The notes beneath the pieces were generated by a model. The model saw only the letters and a list, made by a program, of their open reading frames with translations. It was not told the DNA's origin and did no database searches. Shown here in pieces: positions 26,111 through 36,356 of a DNA stretch of 64,000 nucleotides. A program made the translations under genes and the position numbers. How positions within the stretch are numbered: the first letter of the stretch is position 1; the number at the start of each line of letters is the position of its first letter. Origin of the DNA: RYN-230 sp963837335 (GTDB lineage Bacteria; Actinomycetota; Actinomycetes; Streptosporangiales; Streptosporangiaceae); assembly GCA_963837335.1 (NCBI GenBank), contig CAWINS010000028.1, positions 1-64,000 on the forward strand, read 5' to 3'.

Positions 26111-26251
26111 ATGGTCTGCTCGTCCTGCCGCCGCCAGCACCACAAGGACTGCCCGGGAGGCACCTGGTGCGATTGCCAGCATCTCCCGCTTTCCGCGCTG
26201 CCGGAGCCGCCCCGGGACCGGCGCTCGCTCAGCTGGGTCCGCCAGGGCTGA
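26111..26251 (+). CDS. Small Cys-rich protein (46 aa), putative zinc-binding
   Basis: ATG 26111 to TGA 26251 encodes 46 residues starting MVCSSCRRQHHKDC and continuing PGGTWCDCQH. The CxxC, HHxxC and CxCxH spacing would suit one structural zinc. Short proteins with a C-x-GGTWCDCQH core are familiar from actinobacterial genomes but have no assigned role. There is no clear ribosome site, and the hairpin just upstream may separate it from the WhiB-like gene. The regular Cys/His spacing is the main reason for calling it real. Confidence 0.55.
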   Translation: MVCSSCRRQHHKDCPGGTWCDCQHLPLSALPEPPRDRRSLSWVRQG

Positions 26252-26447
26252 CCGGACCGGCGCGGGCCAGGACCGGCTGAGCGGGATGTTTGCTGACCGG
26301 GACCGGGCTGCGCAGAACTTCGTGACCAGAACTTTGCTGAAGGAGACCGCGCCAGACGGAATAGGGTCGGCCGGCCCGGGGTTGTCAGCCTCCGTGGGCA
26401 CACTCAACGCGCGGGCCGTCCGTCCGCCGGGGCAGCGATTTAGTTCG

Positions 26448-26462
26448 GATAACGAAGTTATC
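26448..26462. promoter_or_regulatory. Interrupted palindrome upstream of the sulfur operon
   Basis: GATAAC-GAA-GTTATC is a perfect 6+6 palindrome in an AT-rich island. It lies directly before the putative -35 box and is followed by a second palindrome, CGACATGTCG (26464-26473). Either is a likely operator for a sulfur regulator; none is identified here. Confidence 0.5.
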
Positions 26463-26492
26463 TCGACATGTCGTACTCTTTCGTGTGATGCT
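26463..26492 (+). promoter_or_regulatory. Predicted promoter of the sulfur assimilation operon
   Basis: TCGACA (26463-26468, one base off the -35 consensus) and TGTGATGCT (26484-26492, extended -10 form) are spaced 18 bases apart. The expected transcription start would be at about 26499, exactly the GTG of the leader peptide. That predicts a leaderless mRNA. Weak -10 match. Confidence 0.4.
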
Positions 26493-26498
26493 CATGGT

Positions 26499-26585
26499 GT
26501 GAGCGCTGCTGATCCCCTCCTCGTCGCCCGCAGGCATGTTGACCTGCTCCGGGTGCGCAGCGCCGCCTGTCAACACGGCCGCTGA
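26499..26585 (+). CDS. Cysteine-type leader peptide (28 aa) upstream of sulfite reductase
   Basis: GTG 26499 to TGA 26585 encodes 28 residues with ARRHVDLLRVRSAAC followed by QHGR. Short ORFs with an RRHVDLxRVxSAxC core are annotated as putative leader peptides upstream of sulfate-assimilation and cysteine genes in actinobacteria. Leaderless Cys-rich upstream ORFs act as cysteine-responsive attenuators in mycobacteria. The single Cys codon is five codons from the stop. The position 213 bases before sirA, and the predicted leaderless promoter, fit that role. Attenuation here is inferred. Confidence 0.75.
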   Translation: MSAADPLLVARRHVDLLRVRSAACQHGR

Positions 26586-26749
26586 CACTGCCCCGATCGA
26601 GGGCGTGTGCCGCGGCCGGTACCTTGCAGCCCTGGCGGCCTGCCCCCGCGCTCCTGAATCGCGGACCAGCACACCAGACCAGAGGCCAGCAGGATTGCCG
26701 GCGCAGCCGAGCGAGGCTGCCTGCCGCGTCACACGTCCCGCCCCAGCCC

Positions 26750-26767
26750 GGCCCGCAGCAGCGGGCC
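26750..26767 (+). promoter_or_regulatory. Hairpin just before the sulfite reductase ribosome site
   Basis: GGCCCGC (26750-26756) pairs with GCGGGCC (26761-26767) over AGCA. It ends about 15 bases before the AGAAGGGA ribosome site, so it could be part of the attenuator driven by the leader peptide. Confidence 0.4.
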
Positions 26768-26798
26768 CGACCGAGCAGGACAAGAAGGGACGCGCCAG

Positions 26799-28469
26799 AT
26801 GCCGTCAGCCCACCGACACCGAGGCCAAGGCCAGTGGGCGCTCGGATATCGCGAGCCGCTCAACAAGAACGAGGAAAACAAGAAGAACGACGACGGGCTC
26901 AACGTCCGCCAGCGGATCATCGACATCTACTCCCGGCAGGGATTCGACTCCATCGACCCGGCTGATCTCCGGGGCCGGATGCGCTGGTACGGCCTGTACA
27001 CGCAGCGCCGGCCGGGCATCGATGGCGGCAAGACCGCCACGCTCGAGCCCGAAGAGCTCGATGACAGCTACTTCATGATGCGCATCCGCATCGACGGCGG
27101 CCAGCTCAGCAACGACCAGCTGCGCACCATCGCCGACATCTCCGAGCGGTACGCCCGGGGCACAGCCGACCTCACCGACCGGCAGAACGTGCAGCTGCAC
27201 TGGATCAGGATCGAGGACGTCCCGGCGATCTGGGAGGCCCTCGAGGCGGTCGGCCTGTCCACCACGGAAGCCTGCGGGGACACCCCCCGGGTGGTGCTGG
27301 GCTGCCCGCTGGCCGGGATCGACGCGGATGAGGTGATCGACGCCACGCCGCAGATCGAGGAGGTCACCGCGCGCTATGTGGGCGACCCTTCCTTCTCCAA
27401 CCTGCCCCGCAAGTACAAGTCGGTGATGAGCGGGTGCACCGCGCAGTGCACCGTGCACGAGATCAACGACGTGGCCTTCGTCGGTGTGGTCGGCCCCGGC
27501 GGCCAGCCGGGCTATGACCTGTGGGTGGGTGGCGGGCTGTCCACCAACCCGATGATCGCCAAGCGCCTGGACGCGTTCATCGAGCCCAGCCAGGTCGCCG
27601 AGGTGTGGGCCGCGGTGACCTCGGTGTTCCGTGACTACGGCTACCGCCGGCTGCGGCACCGGGCCCGGCTGAAGTTCCTCATCGCCGACTGGGGCCCGGA
27701 GAAGTTCCGCGAGGTGCTGGAGAAGGAGTACCTGGGTTACGCGCTCCCGGACGGATCTCCCCCGCCCCCGCCCGCCGACGGCCGGCGGGACCATGTCGGC
27801 GTGCACCGGCAGCGGGACGGGCGCTACTACGTGGGCTTCGCGCCGCGGGTCGGCCGGATGTCCGGCAGCTCGCTGGGCCGGGTGGCCGACCTGGCCGCCC
27901 GGTACGGCAGCGGGCGGGTCCGGACCACGACCGAGCAGAAGATGGTGATCCTCGACGTGCCCGAGGCCAATGTGGCCGGGCTCACCGCGGAACTCGACCA
28001 GGCGGACCTGCCCGCCACGCCGAGCGTCTTCCGGCGGCACACGATGGCCTGCACCGGCATCGAGTTCTGCAAACTGGCGATCGTGGAGACCAAGGCGCGG
28101 GCCACGCAGGCCATCGCCGAGCTGGAGCGGCGCCTGCCTGGCTTCACCGAGCCGGTGACGATCAACGTGAACGGGTGCCCGAACTCGTGCGCCCGGATCC
28201 AGACGGCCGACATCGGGCTCAAGGGATCGCTGGTCATCGGGCCGGACGGACGGCAGACCGAAGGATTCCAGATCCACCTGGGCGGCAGCCTGGCCGGCGG
28301 AGACGGTGAGAGCTCAGGATTCGGCCGGAAGATCAGGGGGCTGAAGACCACGGCCGACGACCTGCCCGACTACCTGGAGCGGGTCCTGCGGCGCTTCCAG
28401 GCGGGCCGGGAGACCGGCGAGACCTTCGCCGCGTGGGCCAGCCGGGCCAGCGAGGAGGACTTCGCATGA
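26799..28469 (+). CDS. sirA: Ferredoxin-type assimilatory sulfite reductase (SirA/NirA family)
   Basis: A 556-residue siroheme/[4Fe-4S] enzyme that reduces sulfite to sulfide. It has the two nitrite/sulfite reductase halves: ferredoxin-like domains (DDSYFMMRIRIDGG, near residue 90; YYVGFAPRVGRMSG near 345) and siroheme domains. The cluster cysteines are in ACTGIEFCKLA (near 419 and 425) and NVNGCPNSCARIQ (near 459 and 463). TDRQNVQLHWI is the conserved siroheme-contacting segment. Neighbours zinc ribbon, APS reductase and CbiX support sulfite over nitrite as substrate. ATG 26799 follows AGAAGGGA. The N-terminal 30 residues are polar and not conserved. Confidence 0.92.
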   Translation: MPSAHRHRGQGQWALGYREPLNKNEENKKNDDGLNVRQRIIDIYSRQGFDSIDPADLRGRMRWYGLYTQRRPGIDGGKTATLEPEELDDSYFMMRIRIDGGQLSNDQLRTIADISERYARGTADLTDRQNVQLHWIRIEDVPAIWEALEAVGLSTTEACGDTPRVVLGCPLAGIDADEVIDATPQIEEVTARYVGDPSFSNLPRKYKSVMSGCTAQCTVHEINDVAFVGVVGPGGQPGYDLWVGGGLSTNPMIAKRLDAFIEPSQVAEVWAAVTSVFRDYGYRRLRHRARLKFLIADWGPEKFREVLEKEYLGYALPDGSPPPPPADGRRDHVGVHRQRDGRYYVGFAPRVGRMSGSSLGRVADLAARYGSGRVRTTTEQKMVILDVPEANVAGLTAELDQADLPATPSVFRRHTMACTGIEFCKLAIVETKARATQAIAELERRLPGFTEPVTINVNGCPNSCARIQTADIGLKGSLVIGPDGRQTEGFQIHLGGSLAGGDGESSGFGRKIRGLKTTADDLPDYLERVLRRFQAGRETGETFAAWASRASEEDFA

Positions 28470-28627
28470 CATTCCGCTCATCCGGGACAGAACGCGCAAT
28501 CCCGTTTTACTGCCCCTATTGCGGCGAAGAGGACCTAGAACCGCAGGAACAGGACGGCAGCTGGCGCTGTCGCAGCTGCATTAGGACCTTCCAGCTACGA
28601 TTTGCTGGAACGGGAGTGATCCTGTGA
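28466..28627 (+). CDS. Zinc-ribbon microprotein between sulfite reductase and APS reductase
   Basis: A 53-residue protein whose ATG overlaps the sulfite reductase stop and whose stop overlaps the next GTG, so it is translationally coupled on both sides. FYCPYCGEEDLEP and WRCRSCIRTFQLRF give a CxxC-x16-CxxC zinc-ribbon or rubredoxin-like knuckle. The same position in other actinobacterial sulfur operons holds similar tiny proteins of unknown role. Delivering electrons or stabilising the reductase is a guess. Confidence 0.85.
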   Translation: MTFRSSGTERAIPFYCPYCGEEDLEPQEQDGSWRCRSCIRTFQLRFAGTGVIL

Positions 28628-29385
28628 CTACCAACGTGACCAAACGCACCTATCCAGGTCAGGCAGTCCCTGTAGTCTCCGACACTGAACCCCGGGAGGA
28701 ACCAATCCGCATGGAGAGGCTCGCAGCCCAGGCGGCGGAGGAGCTCGTCGACGCGCCCGCAGAAGAGATCGTCCGCTGGGCGGTGGACACGTTCGGGTCC
28801 CGCCTGTGCATCACGTCGTCCATGACCGACGCGGTCATCATCCACCTCGCCTCGAAGGTCCAGAGCGGGCTGGACGTGATCTTCCTGGACACCGGGTACC
28901 ACTTCCCGGAGACCATCGGCACCAGGGACGCGGTGTCCGCCGTCTACCCGGTCAACGTCATCAACGTGACCCCGTCCCGGACGGTGGCCGAGCAGGACGC
29001 TGAGCTCGGCCCCCGGCTCTACGGGCGCAACCCCGACCTGTGCTGCTACTTCCGCAAGGTCGTGCCGCTGGAGCGGGCCCTCGACCCGTACGACGCGTGG
29101 ATCACCGGCGTGCGCCGGGAAGAGACCAACGCCCGCAGCGACACCAAGGCGGTCCAGTGGGACCCCAGGCGGCAGATGGTCAAGGTCAATCCCATCGTGG
29201 CCTGGACCCAGGACCAGGTGGACGCCTACATCGCCGAGCAGGGCGTGCTGGTGAACCCGCTCGTCTACGACGGGTATCCCTCCATCGGCTGCGCCACCTG
29301 CACGATGAAGGTGGCGCCCGGGGCGGACCCCCGCAGCGGACGGTGGACCGGGACGGGCAAGACCGAATGCGGCATCCACACCTGA
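28624..29385 (+). CDS. cysH: Adenylyl-sulfate (APS) reductase, thioredoxin-dependent, CysH family
   Basis: A 253-residue PAPS-reductase-fold enzyme that reduces APS to sulfite. The iron-sulfur Cys pairs DLCCYFRK (near residue 140) and GCATCTM (near 223 and 226) mark it as the [4Fe-4S] APS-type rather than the PAPS-type enzyme. The catalytic Cys lies in the C-terminal ECGIHT. Substrate-binding segments SSMTDAVIIH and FLDTGYHFPET are visible. GTG 28624 overlaps the microprotein stop. No sulfate-activation genes (cysD/cysN) follow in this window. Confidence 0.92.
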   Translation: MTTNVTKRTYPGQAVPVVSDTEPREEPIRMERLAAQAAEELVDAPAEEIVRWAVDTFGSRLCITSSMTDAVIIHLASKVQSGLDVIFLDTGYHFPETIGTRDAVSAVYPVNVINVTPSRTVAEQDAELGPRLYGRNPDLCCYFRKVVPLERALDPYDAWITGVRREETNARSDTKAVQWDPRRQMVKVNPIVAWTQDQVDAYIAEQGVLVNPLVYDGYPSIGCATCTMKVAPGADPRSGRWTGTGKTECGIHT

Positions 29386-30191
29386 TCCCGTCTCTGGTCG
29401 CGATCGCGCACGGCAGCAGGGACCCGCGGGCCGGGGCGACCATCGCGGAACTGCTCGCGGCGGCCCGGACCCGGGCCGCCGCGCGCGGGCTGGCCGGGCT
29501 TGAGGCTCGCGGGGCCTTCCTGGGGCACGCCCCGCCCGCCCCGCTGCAAGTGCTCAGCGCGCTGGCTGGCGACCCGGGCGGGGAGCGTGACGTGGTGGTG
29601 CTCCCGTTGCTGCTCACCGCGGCCTACCACAGCGGAACGGACATACCCGGGGTGCTGGCTGAGGCCACCGCCGGCCTGCCCGGGCTGAGGATCCGGTACG
29701 GCGAGCCACTGGGCCCGCATCCGGGTCTGGTGCGGGCCCTCGAGCGGCGCCTCGCCGAGGCCGGCCACGATCCCGGCGGCGACCGGTCCGGGACGGCGGT
29801 GGTGCTCGCCTCCGCCGGGTCGAGCCAGCCATCGGCCAGCGCGGCGATCGCCGCGATGGCGTCCGGCTGGCAGGCCGACCGCGGCTGGCTCGCGGTACGG
29901 CCCGCGTACGCGTCCGCCGCCTCGCCGACCCCGGCCGAGGCGGTGGCAGATCTGCGCCGCGGCGGGGCGGAGCGCGTCGTGGTCGCCAGCTACCTGCTCG
30001 CCCCCGGCCTGTTCGCTGACCGGATCCGCGAGTCATCCCTGGCCGCCGGGGCAGCAGCCGTCTCGGCGCCGCTCGGCGCCGCGCCGGAAGTGGCGGACGT
30101 GCTGCTTGACCGCTACCTGCTGGCCGCGGCGGGCGGGCTCGAGCAGCAGGACACCGGTGAGCGCCGTGACTCGCGCGTTTCCGCGCGGTGA
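29367..30191 (+). CDS. Sirohydrochlorin chelatase, CbiX family
   Basis: A 274-residue protein with two CbiX-like halves: AIAHGSRDPRAGATI with the metal-site His near residue 14 and LLTAAYHSGTDIPGVL near residue 85, then ASAGSSQPSASAAI and ASYLLAPGLFADRI in the second half. It should insert iron into sirohydrochlorin to make siroheme for the sulfite reductase upstream. ATG 29367 is the only in-frame standard start near the domain and overlaps the cysH 3' end by 19 bases. It could also be read as a cobalt chelatase, but context favours iron. Confidence 0.85.
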   Translation: MRHPHLIPSLVAIAHGSRDPRAGATIAELLAAARTRAAARGLAGLEARGAFLGHAPPAPLQVLSALAGDPGGERDVVVLPLLLTAAYHSGTDIPGVLAEATAGLPGLRIRYGEPLGPHPGLVRALERRLAEAGHDPGGDRSGTAVVLASAGSSQPSASAAIAAMASGWQADRGWLAVRPAYASAASPTPAEAVADLRRGGAERVVVASYLLAPGLFADRIRESSLAAGAAAVSAPLGAAPEVADVLLDRYLLAAAGGLEQQDTGERRDSRVSAR

Positions 30192-30245
30192 ACCGCACCT
30201 TCGCCGCGGGTTTCCGGGTGGTGGCCCGCACGTTATCGTCACCTC

Positions 30246-31952
30246 ATGACGCCTCTGCAGTCCGCCACCGGGCCGCATCTCACCCACGATGTGCTCAACC
30301 AGGTCCCCCTGCTGGCCGGCTACGACGTCGCCGACGATCCGGCGCTGCTGTCGGCGGCCGGCCGGGAAGGCGGCGGCTGGGCCGAGCCTGAACTGCACGA
30401 GCTGGGCGAGCTGGCCGGGGCCCGGGAGACCCAGGAACACGCCCGGCTGGCCAACGAGCATCCGCCGGTGCTGCGCACCCACGACGCGCGCGGCCACCGT
30501 ATCGACGAGGTGGAGTTCCACCCGTCCTGGCACGTGCTGCTGGGCACCGCGGTGCGGCACGGGCTGCACGCGGCGCCCTGGGCGGACCCCGCGCCGGCCG
30601 CGCACGTCGCCCGGGCGGCCAAGTTCTTCGTATGGTCCCAGGCCGAGGCGGGCCACGGCTGCCCGGTCTCGATGACCTATGCGGCGCTCCCGGCGCTGCG
30701 CCATGCCCCGGACCTGGCCCGCCGGTTCGCGCCGTTGCTCACCGCCCGCGACTACGATCCCGGGCTGCGTGCACCAGAGGGCAAGGCGGCGCTGCTGGCC
30801 GGGATGGCCATGACCGAGAAGCAGGGCGGCTCGGATGTGCGCGCGAACACGACCCGGGCCGAGCCGGCGCCCGGGGATGGGCCGGGCGCCCATCTGCTCA
30901 CCGGGCACAAGTGGTTCTGCTCCGCGCCCATGAGCGACCTGTTCCTGGTTCTGGCCCAGGCACCGGACGGGCTGACCTGCTTCCTCCTCCCCCGGGTCCG
31001 GCCCGACGGAACCCGCAACGCCGTCCGGCTGCAGCGGCTCAAGGACAAGCTGGGCAACCGCTCGAACGCCTCCGCTGAGGTGGAGTTCGACGCGGCACTC
31101 GCCTGGCAGGTGGGCGAGGCCGGGCGCGGCGTGCCCACCATCATCGAGATGGTCAGCGCGACCCGGCTGGACTGCGTGCTGGGCAGCGCGGCGGGCATGC
31201 GGCTGGGCTGTGTCACCGCCGTGCACTACGCCACGCACCGGCGCGCCTTCGGCGCGAGCCTGATCTCCCAGCCGCTGATGGCCTCCGTCCTGGCTGACCT
31301 CGTGCTGGAATCGGAGGCCGCGACCACGCTGGCGCTGCGGCTGGCGGGCGCGGCGGACCGGGCGGCCCGCGGGGACGAGGCGGAGGCCGCGCTGCTGCGG
31401 GTCGCGCTGCCCGCCGCCAAGCACTGGGTCTGCAAACGCGCACCGCTGCACGCCGCCGAGGCGCTGGAGTGCCTGGGCGGCAACGGGTACGTAGAGGAGT
31501 CCGGCCTGCCCCGGCTGTATCGCGAGGCGCCGCTGAACTCGATCTGGGAGGGCTCTGGCAACGTGACCGCCCTGGACCTGATCCGCGGGCTCCAGCGCCG
31601 CCACGGCGCGGCTGACGCCCTGGTGGCGGAGCTGAGCCTGGCCGCGGGCGGAGACCAGCGTCTCGACGCGGCCATCAGCGGGCTGAGCGGGACGCTGCGG
31701 GACCTGGCCACCCGGTCCGGCCCCGAGGCGCAGTTCGCGGCGCGCCGCCTGGCCGGCGCGATCACCGTCACCCTCCAGGCCGCCCTGCTGGTCCGGCACG
31801 CACCCGGGGCCGTCGCGGACGCATTCTGCGCGTCGCGCCTGGGCTCCTCCGGGGTGGGGACGCTGGCTGGACCGGGGGTTCCGTTCGGGACACTGCCTGA
31901 CGGCCTGCCCCTGGCCGACATCCTGGGCCGGGCCGCGCCGGTACCCGGGTAG
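30246..31952 (+). CDS. AidB-like acyl-CoA dehydrogenase
   Basis: A 568-residue flavoprotein of the long AidB/isovaleryl-CoA dehydrogenase branch. N-terminal AidB domain (NQVPLLAGYDVADDP), GMAMTEKQGGSDVRANTT (FAD-binding TE-x-GGSD motif), HKWFCSAPMSDLFLVLAQ, RLKDKLGNRSNASAEVEF, and LECLGGNGYVEESGLPRLYREAPLNSIWEGSGNV near residue 430. E. coli AidB binds DNA and is linked to alkylation protection; this homologue may instead act on an acyl-CoA. ATG 30246. It stands between the sulfur operon and glgX, close to both on the same strand. Confidence 0.88.
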   Translation: MTPLQSATGPHLTHDVLNQVPLLAGYDVADDPALLSAAGREGGGWAEPELHELGELAGARETQEHARLANEHPPVLRTHDARGHRIDEVEFHPSWHVLLGTAVRHGLHAAPWADPAPAAHVARAAKFFVWSQAEAGHGCPVSMTYAALPALRHAPDLARRFAPLLTARDYDPGLRAPEGKAALLAGMAMTEKQGGSDVRANTTRAEPAPGDGPGAHLLTGHKWFCSAPMSDLFLVLAQAPDGLTCFLLPRVRPDGTRNAVRLQRLKDKLGNRSNASAEVEFDAALAWQVGEAGRGVPTIIEMVSATRLDCVLGSAAGMRLGCVTAVHYATHRRAFGASLISQPLMASVLADLVLESEAATTLALRLAGAADRAARGDEAEAALLRVALPAAKHWVCKRAPLHAAEALECLGGNGYVEESGLPRLYREAPLNSIWEGSGNVTALDLIRGLQRRHGAADALVAELSLAAGGDQRLDAAISGLSGTLRDLATRSGPEAQFAARRLAGAITVTLQAALLVRHAPGAVADAFCASRLGSSGVGTLAGPGVPFGTLPDGLPLADILGRAAPVPG

Positions 31953-31961
31953 GGTCGGCTG

Positions 31962-34190
<2,229 letters not shown>

Positions 34191-34212
34191 GCGGCCCCAT
34201 CCGGCCGGCACC

Positions 34213-35042
34213 GTGCAGCTGATCTATCCCGCCCCGGCCGGCCCGGCCAGCCGGATCTCGCCGCGCTCTACGCCTACCCCGGCCACGGCACGCCCGGTCC
34301 TGGCGCGGGCGATCGCGGCGACCCTGGCGGCGCGGGCGATCCCGGCAGCGCGGGCGATCCTGGGGGCACGGGCCGGCCGTGGGTCCGCGCCACCATGATC
34401 GAGAGCGCCGACGGCGCCGCGGCGGTGGACGGCCTCTCCGGCGGCCTGGGCGGCTCCGCGGACCGTGAGATCTTCGGACTGCTGCGGGCGCTCGCCGGCG
34501 TGATCCTGGTCGGCGCGGGAACCGCCCGTGCCGAGGCGTACCGCCCGGCCCGGGTGGCGCCGCGCTGGGCCGCGCTGCGCGCGGGCCGCCCGGGCACCCC
34601 GCCCATCGCGGTGCTGAGCGCGCGGCTGGACCTGGATCCTGAGGGCCCGCTGCTGGCCGAGGCCCCGCCCGGGGCCCGCACCATCGTGATCACCTCGGAA
34701 TCCGCGCCCGCGGACCGGCGCGCGCGGATCGCCCGGCGCGCCGACGTGATCACCGGCGGCGAGCACCAGGTGAGCGCCGCGGCGGCGGTCAGCGCGCTGG
34801 CCGGCCGGGGCTACCGGGAGATCCTGGCCGAGGGCGGCCCGCACCTGCTCAGCCAGCTCGCCGCGGTCGGGCTGATCGACGAGCTGTGCGTGACCATCAG
34901 CCCGGTCCTGGCGGGCGGCCAGGCCGGGCGGATCATCCAGGGCCACGGATCGCCGCCGGCCAGCCGGCTGGCCCTGGCGCATGTGCTGGCCGGCGACGAC
35001 GGCTCCCTGCTGTGCCGCTATATCACCCAGCCGGGCGGCTAA
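34213..35042 (+). CDS. RibD C-terminal-type pyrimidine reductase family protein, 5' end frame disrupted
   Basis: The body from ATG 34395 (MIESADGAAAVDG, then VILVGAGTARAEAY and EILAEGGPHLLSQLAAVGLIDELC) is a RibD C-terminal reductase domain, which binds NADPH. Homologues start further upstream with an LIYP-type N-terminus and a DLAALYAYP segment. Here VQLIYPAPAGPA (GTG 34213) is in one frame and DLAALYAYPGHG is in the next, joined near 34245. A one-base loss restores 276 residues. Between them lies a Gly/Asp-rich repeat (AGDPGGs, residues about 25-45). A conservative CDS would begin at 34395. Role in riboflavin synthesis is unproven because single-domain homologues vary. Confidence 0.75.
34303..34372 (+). 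repeat. Imperfect tandem repeat in the RibD-like 5' region
   Basis: The core GCGCGGGCGATC recurs three times (about 34303, 34330, 34348) with 18- to 27-base spacing, always a multiple of three, encoding Ala-Gly-Asp-Pro-Gly units. Confidence 0.6.
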
Positions 35043-35103
35043 CCGGCCGCGCCACCGGATACCCGCCGGCGGCCAGCCGGCCACCGCTGGATGCCGCGGG
35101 CGG

Positions 35104-36198
35104 CTAGGGCCCGAGAATCTCCCCGAGGTCGTACTTCACCGGCTCCTCCAGCTGCGCGTAGGTGCACGACCGCGGCTCCCGGTCCGGGCGCCAGCGGACG
35201 AACTGGGTGGTGTGCCGGAACCGGCGGCCCTCCATGTGGTCGTAGCGGACCTCGACCACGCGTTCCGGGCGCAGCGGCACGAAGGACAGGTCCTTCCCCG
35301 CGTTCCAGCGGCTCGTCTCCGAGGACCGGGGGTTGCGTGCGGCCGGGGCGCCGCCGGCCGCGGCCGCGGCCTGCTCGGCGCCTCCCCAGCGCCACGGATG
35401 CCCGTCGAACGTGGTGACCAGGGGCTGCAGCTCAGCGAACAGTTCCCGGCGGCGGGCCATCGGGAACGCGCCCACCACACCCACGCTGGCCAGGTCACCG
35501 GCGTCGGTGTACAGCCCGAGCAGCAGGGAGCCGATCGCTTCCGGGCTGCTCTTGTGCGGCCGGTACCCGGCCACCACGCAGTCCGCGGTGCGCTCGTGCT
35601 TGATCTTGAACATGACCCGCTTGTCCGGCTGGTAGGTCCCATCCAGCGGTTTGGCGATCAGCCCGTCCAGCCCGGCCCCCTCGAACTGATCGAACCACTG
35701 CCCGGCCAGGCCCCGGTCGGTGGTAGCGGGCGTTAGGTGAAGCGGGGACCGGATCTGGGCCAGGGCCTCCTCCAGGGCGCTGCGGCGCTGCGCGAACGGC
35801 TGCTCGCACAGGTCGGTGTCGTCCAGCGCGAGCAGGTCGAAGGCGATGAAGTGGGCCGGGGTCTGCCCGGCGAGGAGGGTAACCCGGCTGGCCGCGGGGT
35901 GGATCCGCTGCAGCAGGGCCTCAAAGTCCAGCCGGCGGCCGGACGCGTCCGGGATCACGATCTCCCCGTCCACCACGCACCGCGGCGGGAGATTCGCGGT
36001 GAAGGCCTCGACCAGTTCCGGGAAGTACCGGGTCATCGGGCGCTCGTTGCGGCTGCCGATCTCCACCTCAGCCCCGTCGCGGAAGACGATCGACCGGAAA
36101 CCGTCCCACTTGGGTTCGAAGCTGAACGGGCCGTCGGGTATCTGCGGTACCGGGCGGGCCAGCATCGGCGCGACCGGCGGATTAACCGGAAGGTGCAT
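35104..36198 (-). CDS. ATP-dependent DNA ligase (LigC/LigD ligase-domain type)
   Basis: A 364-residue ligase. Motif I FEPKWDGFRSIV carries the adenylated Lys near residue 30; motif III/IV regions are RCVVDGEIVI and GLDGLIAKPLDGTY; motif V is FKIKHERTADCVV. A C-terminal OB-fold domain ends KYDLGEILGP. Size and order match the stand-alone ligases used in actinobacterial end-joining or base-excision repair. Start ATG 36198; MLARPV a few residues in is an alternative. No Ku or polymerase gene is in the window. Confidence 0.9.
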   Translation of the reverse strand: MHLPVNPPVAPMLARPVPQIPDGPFSFEPKWDGFRSIVFRDGAEVEIGSRNERPMTRYFPELVEAFTANLPPRCVVDGEIVIPDASGRRLDFEALLQRIHPAASRVTLLAGQTPAHFIAFDLLALDDTDLCEQPFAQRRSALEEALAQIRSPLHLTPATTDRGLAGQWFDQFEGAGLDGLIAKPLDGTYQPDKRVMFKIKHERTADCVVAGYRPHKSSPEAIGSLLLGLYTDAGDLASVGVVGAFPMARRRELFAELQPLVTTFDGHPWRWGGAEQAAAAAGGAPAARNPRSSETSRWNAGKDLSFVPLRPERVVEVRYDHMEGRRFRHTTQFVRWRPDREPRSCTYAQLEEPVKYDLGEILGP

Positions 36199-36356
36199 GA
36201 CCCCATCCTGCCTGGCAGGCGGTCCGGGCGGGCATCCGGCCAGGCAACCCGCCCAGATCAGCCGCCGAGGTCAACACGCCATCAACTAGGCGGATGAGGC
36301 CGCAGGGGCCGGGATAGCTTGTCCTCAGCGAGGATCTGGCGAGCGAGGGGAGCCGC

